A DNA stretch of 64,000 nt from JAJPKK01 sp963747835. GTDB taxonomy: Bacteria; Pseudomonadota; Alphaproteobacteria; Rhizobiales; Xanthobacteraceae. This document shows, in pieces, positions 37,832 through 46,912 of the stretch; within the stretch, counting starts at the first letter, position 1; each line of letters begins with the position of its first letter. Under the pieces are notes generated by a model that was given only the letters and a program-made list of their open reading frames with translations, had not been told where the DNA came from and made no database searches. A program made the translations under genes and the position numbers. The DNA lies in NCBI GenBank assembly GCA_963747835.1, contig CAVVGO010000005.1, positions 3,286,001-3,350,000 of the forward strand, read 5' to 3'.

Positions 37832-38683
37832 ATGAAGCCCATTCTGGCCATTGCGGCGCCGGTGCGCGCTGAAGCGCCGTACCTCCTTGAATGGATCGCA
37901 TATCATCGCGTGGTCGGTATCCAGGTGTTTCTCATCGCCGACAATGGCGGTGATGACGGCACATCGGATCTGCTGCGGCAGCTCGACAGCCACCGCGTCA
38001 TCGTCCGTATCGACTGGTCCGGGAAGAGATATTTTCAGATCGCATTCCTGCGCCAAGCGATCGAGCAGGCGCGGGCGTTCGCGGGCGGCCTGTTCTTGAT
38101 CGATGTCGACGAATTTATCCGCCCGCTCGACGGCGCCACTTCCGTCACTAAGGTTGCCCAGCTCTGGATGGCGGACGACGCCGTCGGCGCAGTCGCAATC
38201 AATTGGGCGATCTACGGCTCCTCAGGGCACCAGGCAGCAGAGGACGGCCTCGTCATCGAGCGCTTTACCAAGCGGGCTCCTCAGGACTGCCCCATTAACA
38301 AACACGTCAAGAGCTTCGTGCGCGCCGACCGCTGCGCTGGCCCGACGGACAACCCCCACGCCGTCGATCTCACGCGCGGACGCTATATCGACACCGCCGG
38401 TAAAGATGTGCGTTGGGATGGAAGCGTCGTCGCCCAGGGCATCACCACGCAGGTGGTATGGAACCGCGTCCGCATCGATCATTTCGTGGTCAAGTCGCGT
38501 GAAGAGTTCGAGCGCAAACGGGCGCGCGGCAGTGTTCGTAGCCCGGACACGGAAGCGCAGCGCAGCGGCAAGAATTATTTCCACGCTCACGATCTCAACG
38601 AAGTGAGCGATCCGATGCCGGAACCGCTCGTTCGCGCCGCCAGGGCCGAGATGGTGCGCCTGCGCGCCATGTTGGAGGGGTGA
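37832..38683 (+). CDS. Glycosyltransferase family 2/92-like protein
   Basis: 283 residues. N-terminus PILAIAAPVRAEAPYLLEWIAYHRVVGIQ and LIADNGGDDGTSDLL is the typical opening of DUF23/GT92-type transferases acting on a 'your neighbour at home' backbone. The DxD motif is LFLIDVDEFIRPLDG near residue 90. Later blocks: NKHVKSFVRAD, NPHAVDLTRGRYI, IDHFVVKSREEFERKRARG. No membrane span. Likely adds a sugar to the surface glycan; donor and acceptor unknown. Confidence 0.82.
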   Translation: MKPILAIAAPVRAEAPYLLEWIAYHRVVGIQVFLIADNGGDDGTSDLLRQLDSHRVIVRIDWSGKRYFQIAFLRQAIEQARAFAGGLFLIDVDEFIRPLDGATSVTKVAQLWMADDAVGAVAINWAIYGSSGHQAAEDGLVIERFTKRAPQDCPINKHVKSFVRADRCAGPTDNPHAVDLTRGRYIDTAGKDVRWDGSVVAQGITTQVVWNRVRIDHFVVKSREEFERKRARGSVRSPDTEAQRSGKNYFHAHDLNEVSDPMPEPLVRAARAEMVRLRAMLEG

Positions 38684-38875
38684 GGTGGGCGTGGGGCTTG
38701 AGAACGGCACGACACGACCGTTTGCCCCGCCGCGGCTACACGCACTGTACGCTTGACCCTTGGGCTGCGATTTTGCTCAAACGTTTTGCGGATGAACATG
38801 TCGATCGCGGCGCTCGGACGCATCGCTTCGTAATCCCGCATGATCAACGCGTCCTATGGATAGCAGGAGAGGAAA

Positions 38876-39202
38876 ATGGCCGACGAACCGGGCAAAGCCC
38901 CCGCAGTCAAGCAACCCGCCGCGACCTTACGCTATATCGATCGCCTCGAATGTGCAGAAGTCTTTGCGGACTTGATCGTCAGTTCGGTGTTCGATGGGCA
39001 AACCCTGCGCCTGGAATTCGGCGTGACGCGTCTTGACGAGGTCAAGCAAAATACGCCCATTACCGGTAGACGCTATCCGGCGTGCCGGATCGCGCTCACC
39101 CCTGCCGCCGCCACCGACCTGATCAACCGCATGCAGCATATTGCGACGGCGTTGACGCAAGCCGGCTTGCTCAAAAACCCGGAGCGGCCGGCCGCGCGGT
39201 AG
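38876..39202 (+). CDS. Small conserved hypothetical protein
   Basis: 108 residues with a strong ribosome site (AGGAGAGG) before ATG 38876. It reads as a compact beta-rich domain: ECAEVFADLIVSSVFDGQTLRLEFGV, then GRRYPACRIALTPAAATDLINRMQ and ALTQAGLLK. It resembles DUF3467-like small proteins in outline, but I am not sure. Soluble, no signal peptide. Stands alone between two glycosyltransferase genes of opposite strand. Confidence 0.65.
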   Translation: MADEPGKAPAVKQPAATLRYIDRLECAEVFADLIVSSVFDGQTLRLEFGVTRLDEVKQNTPITGRRYPACRIALTPAAATDLINRMQHIATALTQAGLLKNPERPAAR

Positions 39203-39225
39203 GCACTCTCCTCGTCATCGGTCAC

Positions 39226-41580
39226 TCAGAATCCCTCAGGAATATCGGTGGGCACGGGTTGGCGGAGCATGCGCGGACCCATGTTGCGCAACGGCCAAGC
39301 GAGCGCCGAGAACGGGATGGGGTCCAACGAAAGCGTCGGATTATAATAGGGATCGTCGACAAGGACTTCTCCCCAGCGGTTCCGCAAATTCATGAGTTCG
39401 CGGTTGAAGCGATGCTTACGATCTGGCGCGGCATCGCGGCCGCGGCTTGCCGATTCGACATGGGCGAGCCGCGCATAAGGTGTCCACACAATGCGCTTGC
39501 CGGCGGCGGCGAGTTTCAAGCAGTAATCGACATCGTTGAAGTTGATCGGGAACCGGATCTCATCCAAGCCGCCAACGGCGAGAAAGTCGGCGCGGCGGGT
39601 GAGGAGACACGCCGCCGTGACGGCGCTGCATTGATGGGCGACCAGTAGCATGTCGCCATAGCCCGGATCGCCGGCCATGCGATCGTTGAAGGCGTGGGTG
39701 GCGGCGAAGTTGGGGCCGAGGACGACGCCGCCGTGCTGGATGACGCCGCTTGGATAGAGCAGCATGGCGCCGACCGCTCCCACGTCAGACGGCGCGATCC
39801 GGTTCAACAGCTCAGTAAGCCATTCGTCGTCGGATGCCACGACGTCGTTGTTCAGCAGGCATAGAAACTCGCTGTCAGCGGACGCAGCTGCCAGGTTATT
39901 GAGCTGGGCGAAATTGAACGGCCCGGCGGCTCGCAGGACGTCTGCGCCGCCGCCGTCTATGGCATTCAAGTAAGCGAGCGTTTCGGGATCAGTCGAGTCG
40001 TTGTCGACGACCATGATCCGGGCGCCGACCTCCCGTACGGCAGGCCCGATCGATTCGATGCATTGCTTTAGCAATGGCAGGCGGTTTCGGGTCGGTATCA
40101 CGACGGTGACATCGCAACGGCCGATGCGGCGCATGATGCGAGCGGCCGGCAAAATCTTGCCGGTGGTCGCCCGGACCTCGGCGGCGCCGCCGCGCGCGCG
40201 CAGGTGGGCGGCGGTTGCCGAGACGAGGGCACGACCTGCCGTCGCGATGTCGAACCGCGGCAGAATCCCGAGCGAGCCGGGAATATGGACGATAGCACGA
40301 CCCGCCGAAGGCTCTTCATCGATCAGCGTATTGAACAGCCGATAGAGCGAAGTCGGCGTCGCCATCAGGGCGCGCTGGGCGTATTCGCGACGCATGGCGA
40401 ACAGATGGGCGCAATAGCCCTGCTCTAGCATGCGTTCGTAGTCGAACGCCGGGAATGCCAGCGGCCATTGCGTGCCGTCCGAACCGACAATATCGACGTC
40501 GCCGTAGACGGCGGCGGCTGACGCAAATTCCTGGAACACCGCCGCCAGGCGCGCCAGTGCGGTCGGAGCAAACGAAGTACCTGAAAGCCCGAACACCACG
40601 AATTCGCAATTACGGCCGTCCTTTGTGAGAAACGCGCGTACCTGGTTTGGATCGAAGCCCGCGTCGTTGCCGGCCGGTGGCAATGCCGCGGCGACCCATT
40701 CTGCGTGAGTCTGGTCCTCGAGGCTGTGCAGCGTGTCCTCCATGTGTCCGGTGCCCACCATGATGACGGCGCAGTGCAACTGAGGCGCCGGCAGGGTGTC
40801 GGACGGCACGCCGTCGTGCCATTGCGCGTAACGCGAAAACGGCACCGACATCGGTTCGACGAGGTCGAACAACTCTCCTTGCTGACGCACGGAGGTCGCG
40901 GCGGCGATTTTCGCAAGCGCGCTTTGAAGTCCGCCGTCGAAGGCCACGAAGGCAAGAGGGCCGCCGGCGAGCGTTTCCCCTTTCGCGGTCACCATTGCGA
41001 TGCGATGAACACGACCATCGCCGAACCGGTCCGGTAGATGGAAGTCGAAACTGCGCACCGCGTGCGTTTGCGCCGGCACCGTGCCGATCTGGGTCCAGCC
41101 CGAAGTCCGTACTCGCAGGATCAATTCGCCGTCGACGACAACATCAGCCTCGCCAGCCCGTTCGTCTGCTTCTACGAGCCATCCGGAGAACCGCAGCCCG
41201 CCGACGCCACGAAATTCGCCTGCTCCGCCGGGATCCGACCGCGGCGGCGGATCGCCGAGCGCGATCGCTTCGCCAATCGGGGTACCGAGATTTGCGAGCC
41301 GGGCTTCGACCACGCAGCCGTTTTGCACCGTGGCGGCGGGGAGCGAGAACGAAAAGCCGCAGCAGCCGTCCCCGCCATCGGTGGCGGCGAGGTCGTGGAC
41401 GTAAGAATCCGCCCGCTGCACCTGAGTGGGGCTGCCATCAACCAGCAATTCGACTGTGAATTTCCGGGCCGGATCGGAGGGGTCGAAGACGGTCCCTGAA
41501 AAAGTCCTCTCTTCCGAACGGCGGAGCGTCGCGCGAAGAGCTGGGGCGGAGTTTGGGAGGGCTTTGAGCTTTCGCGCCAT
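39226..41580 (-). CDS. Large family 2 glycosyltransferase
   Basis: 784 residues from ATG 41580 (MARKLKALPNSAP). The N-terminal 270 residues are beta-rich and carbohydrate-binding-like (FSGTVFDPSDPARKFTVELLVDG, LRFSGWLVEAD). The middle has a degenerate GT-A-like region (AVIMVGTGHMEDTLHSLEDQ, AVYGDVDIVG). The C-terminal 280 residues are a full GT2 domain: DVTVVIPTRNRLPLLKQCIESI, IMVVDNDSTDPETL, FLCLLNNDVVASDDEWL (DxD equivalent), FPINFNDVDYCLKLAAAG. 14 bases behind the next transferase gene. Typical of O-antigen or capsule rhamnosyl/galactosyl transferases. Confidence 0.88.
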   Translation of the reverse strand: MARKLKALPNSAPALRATLRRSEERTFSGTVFDPSDPARKFTVELLVDGSPTQVQRADSYVHDLAATDGGDGCCGFSFSLPAATVQNGCVVEARLANLGTPIGEAIALGDPPPRSDPGGAGEFRGVGGLRFSGWLVEADERAGEADVVVDGELILRVRTSGWTQIGTVPAQTHAVRSFDFHLPDRFGDGRVHRIAMVTAKGETLAGGPLAFVAFDGGLQSALAKIAAATSVRQQGELFDLVEPMSVPFSRYAQWHDGVPSDTLPAPQLHCAVIMVGTGHMEDTLHSLEDQTHAEWVAAALPPAGNDAGFDPNQVRAFLTKDGRNCEFVVFGLSGTSFAPTALARLAAVFQEFASAAAVYGDVDIVGSDGTQWPLAFPAFDYERMLEQGYCAHLFAMRREYAQRALMATPTSLYRLFNTLIDEEPSAGRAIVHIPGSLGILPRFDIATAGRALVSATAAHLRARGGAAEVRATTGKILPAARIMRRIGRCDVTVVIPTRNRLPLLKQCIESIGPAVREVGARIMVVDNDSTDPETLAYLNAIDGGGADVLRAAGPFNFAQLNNLAAASADSEFLCLLNNDVVASDDEWLTELLNRIAPSDVGAVGAMLLYPSGVIQHGGVVLGPNFAATHAFNDRMAGDPGYGDMLLVAHQCSAVTAACLLTRRADFLAVGGLDEIRFPINFNDVDYCLKLAAAGKRIVWTPYARLAHVESASRGRDAAPDRKHRFNRELMNLRNRWGEVLVDDPYYNPTLSLDPIPFSALAWPLRNMGPRMLRQPVPTDIPEGF

Positions 41581-41594
41581 GTGAGCCGATCGAC

Positions 41595-44147
41595 CTATCG
41601 CCCGGTAACCCAGCGGCCGAGTACGCCGGCAGTCAAGCGTGGCGGCACCGAAGGGTCGATGGCAAGATCCCGGCCGCGTGGCTTGCAGTGTCCGAGCGAC
41701 CAGTCGAAATAGGCTGCCGGAAGCCCGCAATGCTGCGCCGCCTCGATGGCGGGATGCCCAAACAGAGGCGGTCCGATGCCGGCAACAACAGTGCTGAGCC
41801 GATATTGCCTGACGAGATGCTCAACATCGTCAGGCTCGATTGAGCCGCTGACGAAGACATTCCCGAACCGCATCAGAGCGAGATCATCGAGTGTCGTACC
41901 CAACACGGCGATTGCGACCTGCGGATGCGCGCCCTTCATGAAACGGACAACTTCGCGAACAAATTCAAATTCGAATGCCGATGTCCGCGTCGAGACGATG
42001 CCGAGCCGACCGGTACCCTTTGGCAAACGCCGGCGAGCCGGCAAAGGGCTCCGCACGGTTCGCGCGAGCTTCTCCATGTTCTGTGCCGACAGGAATCGAC
42101 GTGCGAAGCCCTCGGCCTGGGAACATGGCGCGAGTATGCGAGCGGCGCCATCGGCGATCCGGCGCCAGGACTGCTCCCGGTGTGACCGTCTTAAAACCTT
42201 CGACTCGTCAGGCGTTGCGAAGGGAAGCTCGCCGGGCCGCAGCCGCATCGCCAGGCTGGCCGGTGTCGATATCCGGCCCGGATCGAGCAGGCCGGCATCC
42301 GCGATTAGAATGTCATACGGAACGCCAAGCCCGCAAAGCCCATTGGCGAGCAGGTCCGGAATTCCGGCCGGATCGATTAGTTCGATCCGCGATGGATCCG
42401 ATTGCCGGATGAATTCCAGCAGCGCCGCGCGACCCGCCTCGTCGGAGAGATCGAATTCGATTGACTGCGGTGCGTTGCCGGCCGGGTCGGACAACGTCGC
42501 CGCTAGGCCTTCGGGCCGATGACCGATGTGGCAGATCAGGACCTGGGTGTTATCCGCGTTCAGGCCCGCCACCTGAGCGCGCGCGACCGCCGCCACCACC
42601 CCGCCTCCCGTCACAAGCACCACGGTGCCGGGCCGGCGCGGCATCGCCCGCTCGATCGCGGCGCGCGCCGGCCGCAACGGGTCGGCATCCATGAAAGCTC
42701 TGCATTCGCGGGAGTAATGGGGAAACGATTTCTCGAGCACTTTGAAATTACGCGACACCAAAGACTGTTTCTCGTTGCGGAACGAGCGCGATCCGGCATG
42801 GCCGACAAAGACGTCCGCGGCGCATACGCTGCGAAGGCCGAACTCGCGCGCCCGCAAGCACAGGTCGACGTCTTCCAGGTAACCGCGGTGATAACGCTCC
42901 GAAAGGCCACCGGTACGGTCGAGGCAGCGGCGCGTGACGTACATGCAAAACCCGATGCCGTTCGGCACGTCGATGATGCGCCCGCCATTGACGTCTGCGG
43001 CAATCCGGTCCGTCGCGTGGATGTCTTCGGTCGAACCGGGCGGATTGACGCGGTTCGCAACCGGGAAGCTCATGAAGTCGCCATTGTTGGACACGGGCGT
43101 GACCGTGCCGATGTCCGACGACGCGTAGGCAGCGGCCGCAAGCCGCTCCAGGAATCCCGGCGGCACGATCGTGTCGGAATTCAGCAGAACGACATCGCCC
43201 TCGGTTCTTCCGAGTGCGCGATTGACGGCTCCGACGAAACCGAGATTGGTCGGATTCGTCAACACCTCGAGGAAACGATGGCGGCCCAGGCTGGCCAAAT
43301 GGCGGCGAATGCGCGGGTCAGGGCTTGCGTCGTCGACGATGAGAATGCGAACCGAGCCGCCGGGCGGCAGGGCCTTTATCAGGCTCGCGAGGCACGCCTT
43401 GGTAGCCGCATAATCGTCATAGACCGGCACGATCACCGTGGTGCGTTGTTCGCCGGCTTGAGCGCCGGGGCGCGGTGGCGTCTTCGCGACGGCTTCGTTC
43501 GGTGGCGCCCTGGTTGAATGGAAAACCTCAGTCCGGGTCGCGAGCGAAATCGATTGCGGGTGGCGCGACCGCGGACGCGCCACATTGATTGCGGCCGCGT
43601 GGGCGTCGCGGCCGGCGAGTGGGTGCCGTCGGTCCGGCTTGAGCGCGACAGAGAAGCTGCCGTCGGGACTTGCGATCGTGAGTTCCACGATCCCGTGCCC
43701 GCTCCAAGTCGTCCACCCCTGAATCGTATCGTCCAGAACTGTGACGGCGGCAAATGGGCGCCGGCCATCTTGGCACAACACCGCGAGCGCATTCCGCAGG
43801 ACCCCGAAATCACGTTCCCCCGCAAGAATCGCGATGGCGGCGGCCCTCTGCCTTGGCCCCTGCGCCCAGGCCAGCATGCGCCGGTTGGCCACCAGATCCT
43901 CCGGCAAAATCTCCAGTGCGCTTTCGAGGTCGCCGATCGCCTCGGCAATTTCCCCCATGCGATAGGACGCTTCGGCGCGCAACACGTAGCAGTCGGACGA
44001 GGGGGCCGGCCCAATGCGGCAGCGTCGATCCGCGAACTCAAAAGCGGTCGCGGCGTCGCCATCCGCGAGAGCGCGCGTCGCCATGATTTCCAGGGCGTGG
44101 TGGTGCGGCTCGTCGAAAATCGTGAGATCGGCTGCCATGATGAGCAA
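41595..44147 (-). CDS. Multidomain family 2 glycosyltransferase with TPR-like N-terminus
   Basis: About 850 residues; ATG 44138 (MAADLTIFDE) is an equally good start. Residues 15-125 form TPR-like helices. A linker leads to a GT2 domain at about 235-490: TTVIVPVYDDYAATKACLASLI, ILIVDDASPDPRIRRHL, DVVLLNSDTIVPPGFLERL and YLEDVDLCLRAREFG. The C-terminal 330 residues resemble the last part of a GT-B enzyme (LGIVSTRTSAFEFEFVREVV, VVAGIGPPLFGHPAIEAAQ) but lack a complete domain. Likely two-activity or scaffolded glycan synthase; co-transcribed with the 39226 gene. Confidence 0.85.
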   Translation of the reverse strand: MLIMAADLTIFDEPHHHALEIMATRALADGDAATAFEFADRRCRIGPAPSSDCYVLRAEASYRMGEIAEAIGDLESALEILPEDLVANRRMLAWAQGPRQRAAAIAILAGERDFGVLRNALAVLCQDGRRPFAAVTVLDDTIQGWTTWSGHGIVELTIASPDGSFSVALKPDRRHPLAGRDAHAAAINVARPRSRHPQSISLATRTEVFHSTRAPPNEAVAKTPPRPGAQAGEQRTTVIVPVYDDYAATKACLASLIKALPPGGSVRILIVDDASPDPRIRRHLASLGRHRFLEVLTNPTNLGFVGAVNRALGRTEGDVVLLNSDTIVPPGFLERLAAAAYASSDIGTVTPVSNNGDFMSFPVANRVNPPGSTEDIHATDRIAADVNGGRIIDVPNGIGFCMYVTRRCLDRTGGLSERYHRGYLEDVDLCLRAREFGLRSVCAADVFVGHAGSRSFRNEKQSLVSRNFKVLEKSFPHYSRECRAFMDADPLRPARAAIERAMPRRPGTVVLVTGGGVVAAVARAQVAGLNADNTQVLICHIGHRPEGLAATLSDPAGNAPQSIEFDLSDEAGRAALLEFIRQSDPSRIELIDPAGIPDLLANGLCGLGVPYDILIADAGLLDPGRISTPASLAMRLRPGELPFATPDESKVLRRSHREQSWRRIADGAARILAPCSQAEGFARRFLSAQNMEKLARTVRSPLPARRRLPKGTGRLGIVSTRTSAFEFEFVREVVRFMKGAHPQVAIAVLGTTLDDLALMRFGNVFVSGSIEPDDVEHLVRQYRLSTVVAGIGPPLFGHPAIEAAQHCGLPAAYFDWSLGHCKPRGRDLAIDPSVPPRLTAGVLGRWVTGR

Positions 44148-44266
44148 TTCGCCCCGGAGAACATTTGGCCAAGCAATTAGCAGTCCAAGTTGGAAAACGC
44201 GGGGGAATCAAACGTTCGGTTCCGTACTGCCCTGCTGCCTGTATCTCAACGGGGATGAGCCTGTCC

Positions 44267-45238
44267 TTACGCGGGGGACTTGTCTTCCTTGGATCGACTG
44301 CGAAAGACCCTGACGCGGCTCGACGCCTTTGCCGCCGGCGGCGGTTGGGGGATCGGCAGGGGCGCGGGCATGGGCGCGGGCATCGGCACCGGCATGGGCG
44401 CTACGCGGGTCGTCGTTACCGGGCGTGCGGCCGGCCGACTAGTCTCGCGTTCAATGGCGGCAGCGAGTGGTTCCAGATTGACGCGTAGGCCGACCAGCGG
44501 CTCGCGGCCAGTCGGCCCAGACACCACGACCCGCTTGCCGACGACTCGCATAGTCGGGGAGCCGAGGAATGCTGCCTCGACGCAGAGTTGGTAATCCGCG
44601 CTCGTCGCGCCCGACACTTCGAACGCCGCGCCGGTCAGTGGCATCGCCTGTCCGCGCGTTCCCGCATAGGAGCCGATTTCCAGCATCCGGCTCGGCCCTG
44701 CTTGGGGCCGGCCGAGCTTGACCGAATAGCGGATATCCAATTGCGGTGGCTTGCTCGGCCACTCGATGGCGATGCCCTCGATACGGGATGGGGCGGCGGG
44801 CCCGGCAATCCATTCGTTTGCGCCCACCATTACGTCGCCGATGCCTGCCACATGTCCGAGCACCCGCATGGCGCCGAGATCGATCGCGGCGGGCGGGGCC
44901 GCGACCAGGGTTGAAACCGCGGTGGGTTCGCCCTGACTGATCCGCTCAATCTTCACGTTCGCCGCGGTGGACCCCGCGCCGTGGACGGGCGTCACTTCGA
45001 TGAGCAACTTGGCCGGGCTCGTTGTTCGCACCACCAACGCAGCGCCCGGTTGCCACAGCACGGTGTCGTCGGCGTCTGGATGCAATATGAAATCGACACC
45101 GCGATGCGCGGGCGGATCCACCGCAATAGTGATTTTCGGCGGCTGGAATTCATCCTCTGCGGTGGCATAGCGAATGATAAACAAGCCTCTGGTCAGATCG
45201 ACTGTCTTGACCTGTCCGAAGCTCTTAGACTGCGCCAT
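44267..45238 (-). CDS. Hypothetical protein with Pro/Met-rich tail
   Basis: 323 residues. Beta-rich throughout (FIIRYATAEDEF, FILHPDADDTVLWQPGAALVVR, KLLIEVTPVHGAG, GIAIEWPSKPPQLDIRY, GTRGQAMPLTGAAFEVSG). The C-terminal tail is a repeated Met-Pro-Val/Ala-Pro stretch (TTRVAPMPVPMPAPMPAP) followed by a basic end. No signal peptide or membrane span. Lies upstream of, and on the same strand as, the two large transferases, so it may be their partner. Not recognised. Confidence 0.65.
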   Translation of the reverse strand: MAQSKSFGQVKTVDLTRGLFIIRYATAEDEFQPPKITIAVDPPAHRGVDFILHPDADDTVLWQPGAALVVRTTSPAKLLIEVTPVHGAGSTAANVKIERISQGEPTAVSTLVAAPPAAIDLGAMRVLGHVAGIGDVMVGANEWIAGPAAPSRIEGIAIEWPSKPPQLDIRYSVKLGRPQAGPSRMLEIGSYAGTRGQAMPLTGAAFEVSGATSADYQLCVEAAFLGSPTMRVVGKRVVVSGPTGREPLVGLRVNLEPLAAAIERETSRPAARPVTTTRVAPMPVPMPAPMPAPLPIPQPPPAAKASSRVRVFRSRSKEDKSPA

Positions 45239-45522
45239 GCCCGCCGCTCTCCAAATTCCCAGTAATTATGTGGTAAGTTGATGAAACGTCAATGGCTTAA
45301 CCTCAATTCTGGAGTCGGAGACCGATCAGGCGGTGGTAGTTACGCAATCTAATAGTCGCGCGGGAGTTGATACGCTGTTTTGTTGGCTTTGTGTTAAATC
45401 ATCACTCAAAATGGTTAGAAGCGTGGGTCGGTGCCGCAACATCGCGGTCCGCTGCGCGGCTGCCCGATTATAGGTACTTGAATCGGGGATCGGAAAAATG
45501 CCAAGCGCAGCCAGTCGAAAAA

Positions 45523-46860
45523 ATGAATATCCTATTTGTTCACAATAATTTCCCGGCGCAATATCGCTATCTCGTCCGCGCCTTGCTTCGTCAGGGTGGC
45601 GACCAACTCACAGCGGTCGGATCGCCGACCGCACGCGCCGTCAAAGGCGTGCGGCTGTTGAAATACGCGTTCTCGGACCCGGACGTTACAGGAACGCACC
45701 CGTTCGCCCGGCGTTTTGACGTCGAATGCCAGCGAGCCGAGCAGGTGCTCTACAATCTGACCTCCATGGTGGCATCGGGGTTTGTCCCGGACGTGATACT
45801 AGCGCACCCGGGTTGGGGCGAGACGCTGCCGCTGCGGACCGTCTTCCCGCATGCACGGCTGCTGCTATATTGCGAGTTCTTCTACGGCGGCAGCGGCCGC
45901 GACGTCGCGTTCGATCCGGAATTCCCTGAAAGCGGGCTCGACGGCCTCGTCAACCTGCACCTCAAGAACGCCACCACTCTGCTGGGATTGTCCGATTGCG
46001 ATCGCGGGGTTTCGCCGACCCGATGGCAGCAGTCGACCTTTCCGCCCCAATTCCACGACAAGATCGAAGTCATTCATGAAGGTGTCGATGTCGATGTCGT
46101 CAAACCGGAGCGGCGTGCAACGTTTCGGTTGCCATCGGGGCAAACATTCACTCGGGATGACGAGGTCATTACCTTCGTTGCCCGCAACCTCGAACCGCTG
46201 CGTGGCTATCATATTTTCATGCGAGCGCTTCCGCGTATCCTGGAAAAGCGCCGGCGCGCCCATGTCCTCATTATCGGGGCAGACGGAACGTCTTACGGAT
46301 TGCGGCCGGCGGCCGGCACGACCTGGAAATCCGTCTATCTGCGGGAAGTAGCCGGCCGGATCGACGCGAGCCGCGTGCATTTTGTCGGCAGGCTTCCTTA
46401 CCAGCATTACCTGAGCGCGCTGCAAATCTCGTCAGCGCATGTTTATTTGACCTACCCGTTCGTCCTGTCGTGGTCCCTGCTCGAATCCATGAGCGCCGGT
46501 TGCGCGGTCGTTGGGTCCGATACGCCGCCTGTCGCCGAGGTGATCGACGGCGAAAACGGACTGTTGGTACCGTTTTTCGATGTGTCCGGGCTTGCGGATC
46601 GGGTCATTGAGGTTCTGGCGAATCCTCGCCGCTACGAAACGATGCGCGAGAAGGCGCGTCAAACGGTTGTCGACACCTACGATGCGGAACGTATCTGCGT
46701 CCCCCGGATGATGGCCTTGGTTGGTCGCGCCGAGCCGCCAAGTCCGGTTGCTGACGTACCCACTACCCGTGTCGGCGAGCGCCGGAAATCCGGCTCCACC
46801 AAGTCCTCGAAGACCGTCAGGACCACTGCGCGTCCAAAGTCCGTTCCCGTCGCGACGTGA
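45523..46860 (+). CDS. Family 4 glycosyltransferase
   Basis: 445 residues from ATG 45523 (MNILFVHNNFPAQYRYLVRA). The N-terminus is typical of GT4 enzymes in Bradyrhizobium-type clusters: RRFDVECQRAEQV, LAHPGWGETLPLRTVFPHA and LYCEFFYGGSGRDVAFDPEFP. C-terminal donor domain: TFVARNLEPLRGYHIFMRAL, VHFVGRLPYQHYLSALQ, LSWSLLESMSAGCAVVGSDT. A Ser/Lys/Thr-rich basic tail of about 35 residues follows. GT-B fold, cytoplasmic, transferring a sugar from a nucleotide donor. Confidence 0.9.
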   Translation: MNILFVHNNFPAQYRYLVRALLRQGGDQLTAVGSPTARAVKGVRLLKYAFSDPDVTGTHPFARRFDVECQRAEQVLYNLTSMVASGFVPDVILAHPGWGETLPLRTVFPHARLLLYCEFFYGGSGRDVAFDPEFPESGLDGLVNLHLKNATTLLGLSDCDRGVSPTRWQQSTFPPQFHDKIEVIHEGVDVDVVKPERRATFRLPSGQTFTRDDEVITFVARNLEPLRGYHIFMRALPRILEKRRRAHVLIIGADGTSYGLRPAAGTTWKSVYLREVAGRIDASRVHFVGRLPYQHYLSALQISSAHVYLTYPFVLSWSLLESMSAGCAVVGSDTPPVAEVIDGENGLLVPFFDVSGLADRVIEVLANPRRYETMREKARQTVVDTYDAERICVPRMMALVGRAEPPSPVADVPTTRVGERRKSGSTKSSKTVRTTARPKSVPVAT

Positions 46861-46912
46861 GGCCGGCGCGTGCGATTACGGCCGAAAAGTCTTCAACATT
46901 TTAAGGATGGCG

